Positions 1 through 7,174 of a stretch of DNA of 20,197 bases are shown here, piece after piece (position 1 is the first letter of the stretch; each line of letters opens with the position of its first letter). Location: assembly GCA_023381895.1 (NCBI GenBank), contig JAMCTA010000025.1, positions 1 through 20,197 on the forward strand, read 5' to 3'. The notes beneath the pieces were generated by a model. It searched no databases. It was given only the letters and a program-made list of their open reading frames with translations, and was not told the DNA's origin. Source of the DNA: Chloroflexota bacterium (GTDB taxonomy: Bacteria; Chloroflexota; UBA4733). The position numbers were made by a program, and so were the translations under genes.

Positions 1-581
1 TCGTCGTCGCAGCAGGAGAAGGACGACTTGAACTTCCGCGGCAGGCGCTGCGTGAGCGGGTGGCGAAGGAAATAGCGGGCGTAGGTTGCCGCATAGGGCG
101 TGACGTCGAAGGGCTCGCGGGGGCAGACACCGGCGAAGGGCGACCCCGTCACGTTCCGGACCGCGTTTCCACAGGCTTCGCGCGTGGTCAGGCCCGCCGC
201 GCCGAGGAGCCGCATCACCGCTGGAACGTCTTCCAGCTTGACGAAGTGGAACTGGATGTCCTGCCGTGTGGTGACGTGGCCCCGCTGCCCCGCCGTGTAG
301 GAGTGGGCTACCTGGTCAAGAACGTCGAGCTGCTCCGCGGTGAGGACGCCGAGCGGAGCCTTCACCCGGACCATCTGCGCCTCCGGCTGCCGCTGGCCGT
401 ACACGCCGTGCAGCGTGCGGTACCCGACGAAGGCGTTCGCCTCCCAGTTGCCCTGCCGGAAGCGCGTGACCTCGGTCTCAAAGGCATCGATCTCGGGGGC
501 ACTGGCGGACAGGATGCCCTGAGTCGTGTCCATCACCGCGTCTCTGCCGTCTGTCACTGCTCTGGGTTGATCCACGTGCAT
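1..581 (-). CDS. Nitrite/sulfite reductase (ferredoxin type), N-terminal part, truncated by window edge
   Basis: I read this from the reverse strand; the gene leaves the window at position 1, so only about 193 residues are visible. Numbered from the ATG at 581, YGQRQ lies at 61-65, TTRQDIQ at 104-110, TREACGNAVRN around 134-143 and FKSSFSC near the edge. These belong to the ferredoxin-like half-domain and the first siroheme/4Fe-4S reductase repeat of assimilatory nitrite and sulfite reductases, which carry out six-electron reduction of nitrite or sulfite in the cytoplasm. The Cys ligands of the cluster lie beyond the edge, so the substrate cannot be decided. The start is uncertain: ATG at 581 has GGAG only three bases upstream, and an in-frame ATG at 533 has no good ribosome site. 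It diverges from the ABC importer at 1220. A plus-strand open frame over 60-596 is its antisense shadow. Confidence 0.88.
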   Translation of the reverse strand, partial: MHVDQPRAVTDGRDAVMDTTQGILSASAPEIDAFETEVTRFRQGNWEANAFVGYRTLHGVYGQRQPEAQMVRVKAPLGVLTAEQLDVLDQVAHSYTAGQRGHVTTRQDIQFHFVKLEDVPAVMRLLGAAGLTTREACGNAVRNVTGSPFAGVCPREPFDVTPYAATYARYFLRHPLTQRLPRKFKSSFSCCDD

Positions 582-671
582 CTGCTCCACTTCTGATCAT
601 GCTTCCACCGCAACGGTTTGTTCACTCCGGCACCGCAGCAGGGCGGGCGATCTCCAGCCAGTCCGCACTTG

Positions 672-699
672 TTGACTATGTTCATTGATATACTACACT
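672..699 (+). promoter_or_regulatory. Possible sigma-70-type promoter
   Basis: TTGACT (672-677) and TACACT (694-699) are separated by 16 bases inside an AT-rich patch. A transcript would run rightward towards the importer operon, about 520 bases away and through the MITE-like element. The distance makes assignment to that operon uncertain. The patch could instead serve the divergent reductase gene. Confidence 0.3.
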
Positions 700-816
700 A
701 TACGATAGCAGACGGTCTAAGGTATCGTCTTCCCGCGTCGAAAATGCTGCTGAGCGATCTACAGTTCCTTGCTCTGAAAACGAGGTCTCAGACGACCGCC
801 CTGGGGGAGGGGTGAC

Positions 817-958
817 CTAGTAGCGCGTTACCTGTGATTTGACTGGTGCCTGACGGCCCCTCACCCTGCCTCCGGCATCCCTCTCCCGCGTGGCGGGCGA
901 GGGATCTCCTTTGGACGGCCTGCGAGTACCAGCCAGAAAAGGAGTAACGAACTACTAG
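817..958. repeat. MITE-like element, copy 1 (142 bp, terminal inverted repeats)
   Basis: The left end is CTAGTAGCGCGTTAC (817-831) and the right end GTAACGAACTACTAG (944-958), inverted repeats differing only at two central bases. Weaker inverted similarity continues inwards for about 40 bases, including TG-CTGGT-C blocks. The centre holds an 11-bp hairpin at 879-903 (CCCTCTCCCGC / GCGGGCGAGGG, one G-T mismatch). A second copy of nearly the same length lies at 11987-12129. There is no open frame for a transposase, so movement would depend on an enzyme encoded elsewhere. A REP-like or other structured intergenic repeat is the alternative. Confidence 0.75.
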
Positions 959-1219
959 TCTCCTTACCAACCGAGTGCCAAAATGCGTCCAGGTTTTGGC
1001 AGTTCTCTGTCCAGTTACTGTGACTATGACAGCCTATGCTGAAAGCACGACGCACCCCACTGCCTGCAAGCATTTGCTACCCGTAGTATCTGGCTACCAC
1101 GGCTCGATCGGAGGTGAAGATCACGTATGCGGTGAGTCTGCAGCCCTCCCTCGGGGAGATCATCTGTCGTCCTCAGAATCCCGACGTCAGTATTCACGAA
1201 GCAGAAAGGTGTTCGTCTT

Positions 1220-2770
1220 ATGAAGCTCGTTTCCGGTGAGACCTATAAAAAGGTGACGCGGCGCCGGGCTCTTGCGATCTTTGTGAGCTCAACAACCGTC
1301 GCCAGCGCTGCGGTCCTGGCCGCCTGCGGAGCAAGCTCTAGCTCAAGCTCCGCCAGTTCCGCCTCGGCATCTTCTACCGTTGCGAAAGCGAGCTCCCTCA
1401 GCTCGCCAAGCAGCACTTCCACTTCCAGTACCGCCGCTGCTGCCAGCAACAGCGGAACCAGTCAGTTCGTCTCCGCCAACCCCACCGCCGCTGCGCAGGC
1501 TGCTCAAGCGTTCATCAAGAAGGGCCCGCAGAGCAATCAGAAGGCGGTGGAGTACTGGCACAGCTGGAGCGGTCAGTGGGAGAATGTCGTCGACCGCATC
1601 GTCGCTTGGTTTAATGTCACCCACCCCGCCTATTTCGTCAAGCCTCTTGTGATCCCAACCGGCTTCCATAAGAAATTTCTCAGCGCAATAGCAGGCGGCT
1701 CGCCTCCCGATATCGTCAGCGATATTAGCGACACAGTCCCCATCGCCGCATGGTCTGACTTGGGCGCGATCCAGCCCTTAGACGATCTGGTGGGAAGAAA
1801 CAAGGCAGCGTTCAAGCAGTGGTTTTGGCCCATCTGTTGGGATATTGGCACGTACAAAGGGCACCTCTGGGGGACGGCGAGCACCATGGATAGCTGGGCC
1901 TTGATGTATAACGAGGGACTCTTCGTCAAGGCCGGGCTCGATCCCAACAAGCCCCCGACCTCCATAGAGGAGCTCGACACCTACGCAGCCAAGCTCTTCA
2001 AGATGCAAAGCAACGGCCAGATCGACGTTGCTGGCTTCATCCCCAGTAACATCTGGCAGTGGGCCAATACGTTTGGCGGAGACTTCTTCGATGAGGCCAA
2101 AGAGCAACCCACGATCAATGCACCGCGCAATATCGATGCGCTCACCTGGATGACGGGGTACTCCAAACGGTACGGCACTCAGAAGATCGCCCAGTTCCAA
2201 TCCGGCATCTCGGCTACCATCAAAGGTTACAGTCCGTTCGCTGCCGGCAAGTACGCCATGGCTCTCAACGGGGAGTGGGTCAATCTCGATATGAAGCACT
2301 ACGGACCGAGCATCAAGTACGGTGTCGTCACGGCGCCGTACCCACCGGGCGGCCGACCCAACGCGTCCTGGGTCGGCGGTAACTATCAGCTCATCCCTAA
2401 GGGCGCCAAAGAAGTGCCGGGGGCGTTTAGTTTCTTAGAGTGGTGGAGTGGCTATGGCTCCCCCGAAGCCCTTGCGACGATCTGCCATTGGGGCGGCTGG
2501 ATTCCCTGCGGACCAGAGATCGTCAAGCAGAAACCGTATCAAGACTATCTGAAGGAGTATCCCTACTTCAAGACCTATATTGATGTGTTCCATAGCCCGA
2601 ACGTCACCCGCGCTCCCAAGACCCCCGTGGAGGCGTACATGATCGATCAAGTGAACACCGCGCAGACCTACGCCCTGGACCTCAAGAAGACGCCTGAGGA
2701 AGCGCTCTCCCAGGCGCAGGAACTGGTGGTCAATCAGCTCAAGATCTGGCACGAGCAGCACAAGAGCTAA
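1220..2770 (+). CDS. ABC transporter extracellular solute-binding lipoprotein (sugar, family 1)
   Basis: This 516-residue protein would capture a carbohydrate outside the cell and deliver it to the two permeases encoded next. It begins with a secretion signal: TRRRALAIF (13-21) resembles a twin-arginine motif, followed by a hydrophobic stretch and a lipobox LAAC with the lipidated Cys at residue 36. A Ser/Ala-rich linker (about 38-78) tethers the folded part to the membrane. The body has the layout of family 1 binding proteins: WHSWSGQWENVVDRIVAWFN near the start, an AGGSPPDIV segment, then aromatic-rich ligand-face regions such as ALNGEWVN and NYQLIPKGAK. Length is slightly above the family norm because of the linker. 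The ligand cannot be read from sequence; glycerol-phosphate-type or oligosaccharide ligands are both possible. Confidence 0.9.
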   Translation: MKLVSGETYKKVTRRRALAIFVSSTTVASAAVLAACGASSSSSSASSASASSTVAKASSLSSPSSTSTSSTAAAASNSGTSQFVSANPTAAAQAAQAFIKKGPQSNQKAVEYWHSWSGQWENVVDRIVAWFNVTHPAYFVKPLVIPTGFHKKFLSAIAGGSPPDIVSDISDTVPIAAWSDLGAIQPLDDLVGRNKAAFKQWFWPICWDIGTYKGHLWGTASTMDSWALMYNEGLFVKAGLDPNKPPTSIEELDTYAAKLFKMQSNGQIDVAGFIPSNIWQWANTFGGDFFDEAKEQPTINAPRNIDALTWMTGYSKRYGTQKIAQFQSGISATIKGYSPFAAGKYAMALNGEWVNLDMKHYGPSIKYGVVTAPYPPGGRPNASWVGGNYQLIPKGAKEVPGAFSFLEWWSGYGSPEALATICHWGGWIPCGPEIVKQKPYQDYLKEYPYFKTYIDVFHSPNVTRAPKTPVEAYMIDQVNTAQTYALDLKKTPEEALSQAQELVVNQLKIWHEQHKS

Positions 2771-2787
2771 AGCCTTCCCCCTTGACC

Positions 2788-2807
2788 AAAGGACGGTGAG
2801 GTCCTTT
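2788..2807 (+). promoter_or_regulatory. Hairpin between binding-protein and permease genes
   Basis: AAAGGAC (2788-2794) and GTCCTTT (2801-2807) form a perfect 7-bp stem with a six-base loop, 17 bases after the binding-protein stop codon. There is no following T-run. In many binding-protein operons such a hairpin partly terminates transcription or protects the upstream mRNA, so that binding protein outnumbers permease. That role is inferred here. Confidence 0.5.
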
Positions 2808-2874
2808 CGGTGCGCTGGGCTATCCAATGGTTCGTCGCGCTGTAGCTACGTTTCCTGAGGAGAGGAGTGATCTT

Positions 2875-3747
2875 GTGTCCGTATCCACAATCGCCAGGGG
2901 TGGCTTTCTCGCTTCGCGCCGGCGCAAGCAGCAGGTCAGCCACGCTGTCACCTATCTACTGCTCACCATCTTCGGTCTGACCTTCGCCTTTCCGCTGTAC
3001 TGGATGGTGGCTACCTCCTTGAAGACGCCACCCCAGCAAATCGCCGTCCCGCCGATCTGGATTCCTCATTCGCTCGTGTGGCAGAACTACCCGAAGGCGC
3101 TCACGGCTTATCCCTACGCCGACTATCTGCGCAACACGCTCACCATCTGCATCCTCAACGTAATCGGCACGGTTGTCTCCAGCTCTCTTGTCGCCTACGG
3201 TTTCTCGCGCATTCGCTGGCCTGGTCGCAATGCCGTCTTCATCCTGGTACTGGCGACGCTGATGTTGCCCTACCAGGTCACGATGATCCCTCTCTTTCTC
3301 ATCTTCCGCGGCATCGGCTGGGTGAACACGTTCCGACCGCTTATCGTCCCATCCTTCTTTGGTAACGCCTTCTTCATCTTTCTTCTGCGGCAGTTCTTCA
3401 TGCTGCAGCCTGCTGAGCTCTCGGATGCTGCTCGCATCGATGGGTGCACTGAGTTCGGCATCTTCTACCGGATCATCTTGCCGCTGGCCCGGCCAGCTCT
3501 GGCCACCGTGGCGCTCTTTCAGTTCATGAACTCATGGAACGACTTCCTAGGTCCCCTCATTTACCTCAATTCGCAACGCAAGTTCACGCTGGCTCTGGGG
3601 CTCCAGCAGTTCGTGAGTGCTTACGGATCCTCTTGGGGCCAGATGATGGCAGCCGCCGCGACCTTCACCGTCCCAATGATCCTGCTATTCTTCTTCACCC
3701 AGCGCACGTTCATCCAAGGCATCGCCTTGACCGGACTGAAAGGATAG
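2875..3747 (+). CDS. Carbohydrate ABC transporter permease, MalG/UgpE type
   Basis: An inner-membrane channel subunit of about 290 residues and six predicted helices. The opening segment VTYLLLTIFGLTFAFPLYWM followed by ATSLKTPPQ is characteristic of MalG-type (CUT1) permeases. The cytoplasmic EAA-type loop, which docks the ATPase, is visible around 181-200 as ELSDAARIDG and then IFYRIILPLARPAL. I chose the GTG at 2875 because GGAGAGGAG lies seven bases upstream. An in-frame ATG at 2827 would add 16 unhelpful residues without a clear ribosome site. It lies 104 bases after the binding-protein gene, with a hairpin in between, and five bases before the second permease. The substrate is set by the binding protein. 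Confidence 0.9.
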   Translation: MSVSTIARGGFLASRRRKQQVSHAVTYLLLTIFGLTFAFPLYWMVATSLKTPPQQIAVPPIWIPHSLVWQNYPKALTAYPYADYLRNTLTICILNVIGTVVSSSLVAYGFSRIRWPGRNAVFILVLATLMLPYQVTMIPLFLIFRGIGWVNTFRPLIVPSFFGNAFFIFLLRQFFMLQPAELSDAARIDGCTEFGIFYRIILPLARPALATVALFQFMNSWNDFLGPLIYLNSQRKFTLALGLQQFVSAYGSSWGQMMAAAATFTVPMILLFFFTQRTFIQGIALTGLKG

Positions 3748-3752
3748 AGGGG

Positions 3753-4697
3753 ATGCGCGAGATCACCGTTACTGGCGTTCCGGCCCAAGGGACGACGATC
3801 AAGAAGACCAAGCGAGTCGGGAATCTGACGCGTATCAATTTGCGCAATGGCCTGCTCTTTATTTCGCCCTGGATCGTCGGCTTCCTGGCCTTTCAGGTGT
3901 TCCCTTTAACTGCATCGTTCTACTACAGCCTCACCGACTACACCGTCCTCAAACCACCGACGTTCATCGGATTCACGAATTATGCCGACCTGCTTCGCGA
4001 TCCGCTGTTTTCCCTTTCTCTGCGCAATACCCTCTTCTTCACGGTCTTCGGCGTGCCCTTCGGTACGGTCATCGCCATCGGTCTTGCACTCTTGCTCAAC
4101 GTGAAGGTGCCGGGGCAAGCCTTCTTCCGGACCGTTTTCTATCTACCCGCAGTCGTGCCGGTGGTCGCAACCGCAGCGCTCTTCCTCTGGATCTTGAACC
4201 CGCAGTTTGGCCTCATCAACGAGTTTCTCGGGCTGTTCGGCATCTCTGGCCCGGGCTGGCTCGCCTCCATCAAATGGTCGAAACCCTCGCTAATCCTCTT
4301 GAATGTCTGGGGTATCGGTGGCGCCATGGTGATCTATCTCGCCTCGCTACAAGACGTGCCGGCAGAGCTCCACGAGGCCGCCCAACTCGACGGCGCCGGC
4401 ACCTTTCGACGGACGTTCTCGGTTACGCTGCCGCTCATTACGCCGGTCATTTTCTTCAACGTCGTTGTCGCGGTGATCGGCTGGTTCCAGTACTTCACCC
4501 AAGCCTTTATTATGACGGCCGGTGGTCCGGCCAACTCTACGCTCGTCTACGCACTCTATCTCTACAACAACGCCTTCGCGTACTTCCGCATGGGCTACGC
4601 TTCGGCCATGGCTTGGGTGTTGTTCGTCCTCATCCTCTTGGTAACGTTCGTCCTCTTCCGCACGGCAGGACGCTGGGTGTACTACGCGGGCCAGTGA
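3753..4697 (+). CDS. Carbohydrate ABC transporter permease, MalF/UgpA type
   Basis: The 314-residue partner permease. It starts at ATG 3753, five bases after the preceding stop, with AGGA and GAGGGG just upstream; the frame is open further back but overlaps the first permease. The first helix region reads LLFISPWIVGFLAFQVFPL, typical of UgpA/MsmF-like subunits, followed by SFYYSLTDYTVLKPPTFIG. The EAA loop lies around 204-225 (ELHEAAQLDGAGTF, then TLPLITPVIFF). Together with the 2875 gene it would form the transmembrane heterodimer. The order binding protein, G-type, F-type is the reverse of the usual one. No ATPase gene follows; CUT1 importers often share an MsmX/UgpC-type ATPase encoded elsewhere, so absence is not evidence of loss. 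Confidence 0.9.
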   Translation: MREITVTGVPAQGTTIKKTKRVGNLTRINLRNGLLFISPWIVGFLAFQVFPLTASFYYSLTDYTVLKPPTFIGFTNYADLLRDPLFSLSLRNTLFFTVFGVPFGTVIAIGLALLLNVKVPGQAFFRTVFYLPAVVPVVATAALFLWILNPQFGLINEFLGLFGISGPGWLASIKWSKPSLILLNVWGIGGAMVIYLASLQDVPAELHEAAQLDGAGTFRRTFSVTLPLITPVIFFNVVVAVIGWFQYFTQAFIMTAGGPANSTLVYALYLYNNAFAYFRMGYASAMAWVLFVLILLVTFVLFRTAGRWVYYAGQ

Positions 4698-4763
4698 GCA
4701 CACGGGAGGTGCAATTGGACCGAGAAGAGGGGTATAGGTTGCGTCTGCGCGCCTCAAAGGCAG

Positions 4764-4779
4764 TACAATTGTCTGCGTG
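4764..4779 (+). promoter_or_regulatory. Possible leaderless promoter -10 for the response-regulator gene
   Basis: TACAAT (4764-4769) ends seven bases before the GTG start at 4777, so transcription would begin at or beside the start codon. No good Shine-Dalgarno sequence precedes this GTG. Both facts fit a leaderless transcript, which is common in high-GC phyla. A -35 is unclear: TTGCGT is 19 bases upstream. Confidence 0.4.
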
Positions 4780-6066
4780 GAGAATTCCTCACTGCCTCAC
4801 GAGTTGCGTCACCTGCTCAAGCACTGGCATGATCGGGCACAGATCGGCCGGAGCCCGCTGTGTGTAGCGCTGGCCCGTGGGTCGCGGCCCCTCACGCCCG
4901 ACGAGCTCCGGCCGCTAGTGCTCAAGCAGATTGAGCGGCTACGCCCGGCTGGCACTGAGGATCTCTCCCACGCTCCCTGGCGGCGCTACCAACACCTCAT
5001 CCTGCGTGCCCATCACGGCTACACGCTCGAGCGCGTGGCCGAGGAGCTACAGGTGAGCATCCGTCAGGCCAGCCGCGACTTCAACGAAGCGCTCGCGGAC
5101 CTTAGTGTGCTGCTCTCTGGTATCCTCACCGAGCAAACTGAGCAGGAAGGCGCAGCAAGCCCACCTTCACCGCCCATCGATGAGCCGGTACAACTCCTCG
5201 ATCCTGCTGGTGACGTCCAGCACACGTTCCAGGCATCTGTATCGAGCGAGGCTGATCTTCCAGCGGCGCTCCGCGGGGCGATTGCGACACTCAGCGACCT
5301 GACACCCTCACATCACGTCGCGTGGATCATCCACTGCCCCGACATCTTGCCTCAGGTGAATGCCACGCCGATGCTCCTCCGTCAGGCGCTGCTCCACATC
5401 CTGCTCGCCGCCGCGGAGACGTGGTCCGAGGGGGCCATCTCGGTGACGGCCAGCGACGGCGAACACGGCCTTGCGATCACCATCATCCCAGCCACGACCA
5501 GGGGGCAGACCGGCATTTCTACCACCGCCGGTGCTCGCCTCATCGAAAGCGCGGAGCCCATCCTCCGGCTCCTGCACGCCACTCTCGACTACTCCTGGGA
5601 GCGCAATCCACACATTCTTGTCGCCTTTCCCCCAGTGCCACTACACACCGTTCTCCTCGTGGATGACAATCCTGACCTGGCCCTCCTGTTCCGCCGCTGG
5701 GCCGGTCCACAGCGCTACCGCTTCCTGACGGCTACGACGGGTGAAGCAGCATTGCGCCTGGTGGAAGAGGTGCACCCAGACCTCATCATCCTCGACGTGC
5801 TCCTACCTGGGATCGACGGCTGGGAGCTGCTGCGCCAGTTGCGCCGCCTTCCCTACGGCGCCGCGCTGCGTGTGATCGTCTGTTCCGTGCTTCCTGAGCG
5901 TGAGCTGGCCCTCTCACTCAATGTGTTCGACTTCCTCTCGAAGCCAGTCACTCGCGATTCCCTACTCGAGCTACTCAGCCGCTGCTTTGCTACCCCAGCA
6001 GTACCTCGAGTCCCGCCGATAGGTAGCGCAGCAGCTCCCCAACCGGCAGCCCTCCGGACCGACTGA
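4777..6066 (+). CDS. Response regulator fusion: N-terminal HTH, degenerate ATPase-like middle, C-terminal receiver
   Basis: A cytoplasmic signalling protein of 429 residues. Residues about 78-106 (GYTLERVAEELQVS followed by IRQASRDFNEAL) look like a sigma-region-4 or LuxR-style helix-turn-helix. Residues about 194-240 (TPMLLRQALLHILLAAAETW, then AISVTASDGEHGLAITI) recall a histidine-kinase ATPase fold, but the N-box Asn and the glycine boxes are absent. Residues about 290-402 are a receiver domain with acidic pair D296/D297, phosphoacceptor D340 in LIILDVLLPGIDG, S370 and K389 in SKPVTRDSL. The GTG start is supported by a nearby -10 box. Its last 30 residues (400-429, Pro/Ala-rich) are encoded in a 169-bp duplication and read antisense to the kinase gene's 3' end. 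The convergent hybrid kinase at 7191-9353 is the likely partner. Confidence 0.8.
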   Translation: MENSSLPHELRHLLKHWHDRAQIGRSPLCVALARGSRPLTPDELRPLVLKQIERLRPAGTEDLSHAPWRRYQHLILRAHHGYTLERVAEELQVSIRQASRDFNEALADLSVLLSGILTEQTEQEGAASPPSPPIDEPVQLLDPAGDVQHTFQASVSSEADLPAALRGAIATLSDLTPSHHVAWIIHCPDILPQVNATPMLLRQALLHILLAAAETWSEGAISVTASDGEHGLAITIIPATTRGQTGISTTAGARLIESAEPILRLLHATLDYSWERNPHILVAFPPVPLHTVLLVDDNPDLALLFRRWAGPQRYRFLTATTGEAALRLVEEVHPDLIILDVLLPGIDGWELLRQLRRLPYGAALRVIVCSVLPERELALSLNVFDFLSKPVTRDSLLELLSRCFATPAVPRVPPIGSAAAPQPAALRTD

Positions 6067-6142
6067 GCGCCACTTGCGAAGCGCGGATCACCTCTTCCTC
6101 CTGCTCAAAGCCAGTGACCAGCACCACGGGCACTGCCGCCGT
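5974..6142. repeat. 169-bp direct repeat, copy A
   Basis: This stretch matches 7175-7343 base for base except at two positions, at a constant offset of 1201. It encodes the last 30 codons of the response-regulator gene on the plus strand and, on the minus strand, a copy of the last 50 codons of the hybrid kinase. The sequences diverge sharply on both sides. Confidence 0.95.
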
Positions 6143-6169
6143 TCCATCCTGTGCCCTCCGTTCGGCCAT
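5990..6169 (-). pseudogene. Remnant of hybrid-kinase receiver C-terminus (within repeat copy A)
   Basis: On the minus strand, 6142-5990 repeats the final 50 codons of the kinase, from AAVPVVLVTGFEQ to the stop after EVLLG. The two differences from the intact gene change Met to Leu and Cys to Tyr, giving ELLRYLSAG instead of ELMRCLSAG. The frame stays open for a few codons beyond the repeat and could start at ATG 6169, giving 59 residues. This is only the distal part of a receiver domain without the phosphoacceptor Asp, so it is very probably a dead fragment. It does overlap the response-regulator 3' end by 77 bases. Confidence 0.6.
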
Positions 6170-6317
6170 CCTACTCGCCCTTTGGAGAGCTTGCTTCTCA
6201 CTCCATTTCCGCCCCGATTTGTCTTACTCGGGGTGAAGTGAAGCACTACAACTCAATCTCCGATTGTGACTGATCATTCCAGCGGTTCTCGGACCAGATT
6301 GGATTTTGAACAAAGCT

Positions 6318-6773
6318 CTAGGACGCTTCAGCCGGCGGCTCCAGGATTTCTGATAGGGTCAGAACCGGAACCTCCCGGAACGATTTCCAGCGTACATCGT
6401 TGGTGAGTACCCAGTCCACCTTGCTCCATACAGCCGTCGCGAAGTGCAGGGCATCCGGCACCCGGAAACCATGCTTGGCCCTCATCCGCGCCGCCTCCAC
6501 TAAAACGGAATGGGTGATAGGTACCACTTCGACTCCTTCGGAACTGTACAGGGCCTCCTCAAAGGCCCGCTGAAGATCTTCATCTTCAGCCTGCAACGGC
6601 TTGACCAGCACCTCCAAGACGGTCAACTCACTGGTGAGAAGGGAAGCGGCACCTTCCTCAACAGCGGTGAATAAGCGGAGCAGATGGGCGGAATAAGGCG
6701 GGATGGATTCCACGGCATAAATCCACACGTTGGCGTCACAGTAGATCCTCCCCTTCGGTGGGAACTCAACCAT
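6318..6773 (-). CDS. vapC: PIN-domain toxin, VapC-like ribonuclease
   Basis: A 151-residue PIN-domain protein, predicted to be a Mg-dependent RNase neutralised by the upstream antitoxin. The four acidic positions of the family can be placed: D13 in YCDANVWIY, E54 in the TSELTVLEVLV segment, D107 in RVPDALHFA, and D126 in VLTNDVRWK. I chose the ATG at 6773, which overlaps the antitoxin stop by eight bases (ATGGTTGA), a classic coupled arrangement. An in-frame ATG at 6806 would add 11 residues inside the antitoxin gene. Target RNA cannot be inferred. The pair sits in an inserted segment between two signalling genes. Confidence 0.87.
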   Translation of the reverse strand: MVEFPPKGRIYCDANVWIYAVESIPPYSAHLLRLFTAVEEGAASLLTSELTVLEVLVKPLQAEDEDLQRAFEEALYSSEGVEVVPITHSVLVEAARMRAKHGFRVPDALHFATAVWSKVDWVLTNDVRWKSFREVPVLTLSEILEPPAEAS

Positions 6774-7038
6774 CCCAGCTCTGCCGTTCGCTTTCCAAGT
6801 ATTCATCCACCTCTGCAGCCGTCCGGAAAAGCCCGGTTCCGCTGCCGATGATCTTGCTAAGAGAACGCCGGGAATAGTGCTGGACAGCCTTCTCCCCTTC
6901 CACGAGCACTACCTTGGCGGGTCGAAGAACCAAAGCTCTGTTCTCCACGGTGACTTCGAAATACTCACACGGGGATAGTTGGTCCAGCAAAGCTTTGGGT
7001 AAAGTTATCTGATTTTTTGCTGTTCGCTTGGCAAGCAC
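6766..7038 (-). CDS. vapB: AbrB/MazE-type antitoxin (VapB-like)
   Basis: A 90-residue protein with an N-terminal swapped-hairpin DNA-binding segment: AKRTAKNQITLPKALLDQL (residues 3-21) is the SpoVT/AbrB signature, continuing as EYFEVTVENRALVLRP. The C-terminal half (SRRSLSKIIGSGTGLFRTAA and the acidic EVDEYLESERQSWDG) should wrap the toxin. The start is a GTG at 7038 with AGGAG eight bases upstream. In this family the antitoxin, alone and with toxin, represses its own promoter; the tandem repeats just upstream are plausible operators. Its stop overlaps the toxin start. Confidence 0.85.
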   Translation of the reverse strand: MLAKRTAKNQITLPKALLDQLSPCEYFEVTVENRALVLRPAKVVLVEGEKAVQHYSRRSLSKIIGSGTGLFRTAAEVDEYLESERQSWDG

Positions 7039-7046
7039 CGCGTTAT

Positions 7047-7094
7047 CTCCTTACTTCCTTACTTTTAGAATATACTACGCTCTTCCTCTGTCAA
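7047..7094 (-). promoter_or_regulatory. Toxin-antitoxin promoter, tandem operator-like repeats and ribosome site
   Basis: On the minus strand, TTGACA (7089-7094) is followed after 16 bases by TATTCT (7067-7072). Immediately downstream lie two adjacent copies of AAGTAAGG (7057-7064 and 7049-7056), then AGGAG (7047-7051) eight bases before the GTG. The perfect 8-bp tandem between -10 and ribosome site is where an autoregulating antitoxin could bind. Confidence 0.6.
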
Positions 7095-7174
7095 GTGGAT
7101 TCCTCGATCCCTCAGTCAGGCTGGCCAGTCCCTCATCCCTGAAGCCGCGGATGTACTCCTCCGATGCCTTCGGG

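Larger units (their letters stand above)
582..1219. other. Intergenic region between divergent reductase and ABC importer genes
   Basis: No convincing coding sequence is present. The part around 665-705 is visibly AT-rich against a GC-rich background and holds a possible promoter. A MITE-like element occupies 817-958. The remainder up to the binding-protein start at 1220 should contain its control region, but I cannot point to a clear operator. The ribosome site GAAAGGTG lies just upstream of 1220. Confidence 0.6.
6143..7174. mobile_element. Inserted segment carrying a toxin-antitoxin pair, flanked by 169-bp direct repeats
   Basis: This 1032-bp segment lies exactly between the two repeat copies and splits what was probably a tail-to-tail overlap of the regulator and kinase genes. 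It is visibly less GC-rich than its surroundings. It carries the VapBC-like pair and its promoter. Positions 6143-6317, downstream of the toxin, are non-coding apart from a weak 6-bp hairpin at 6212-6233 (CCCCGA/TCGGGG). No transposase, integrase or short terminal inverted repeats are visible, so the mechanism is unknown; 'mobile element' here means an acquired segment, not an identified transposon. Confidence 0.55.

Noticed and set aside
60..596. 178-codon plus-strand open frame
   Set aside because: It is antisense to the nitrite/sulfite reductase, whose reverse-strand translation has clear family motifs throughout.
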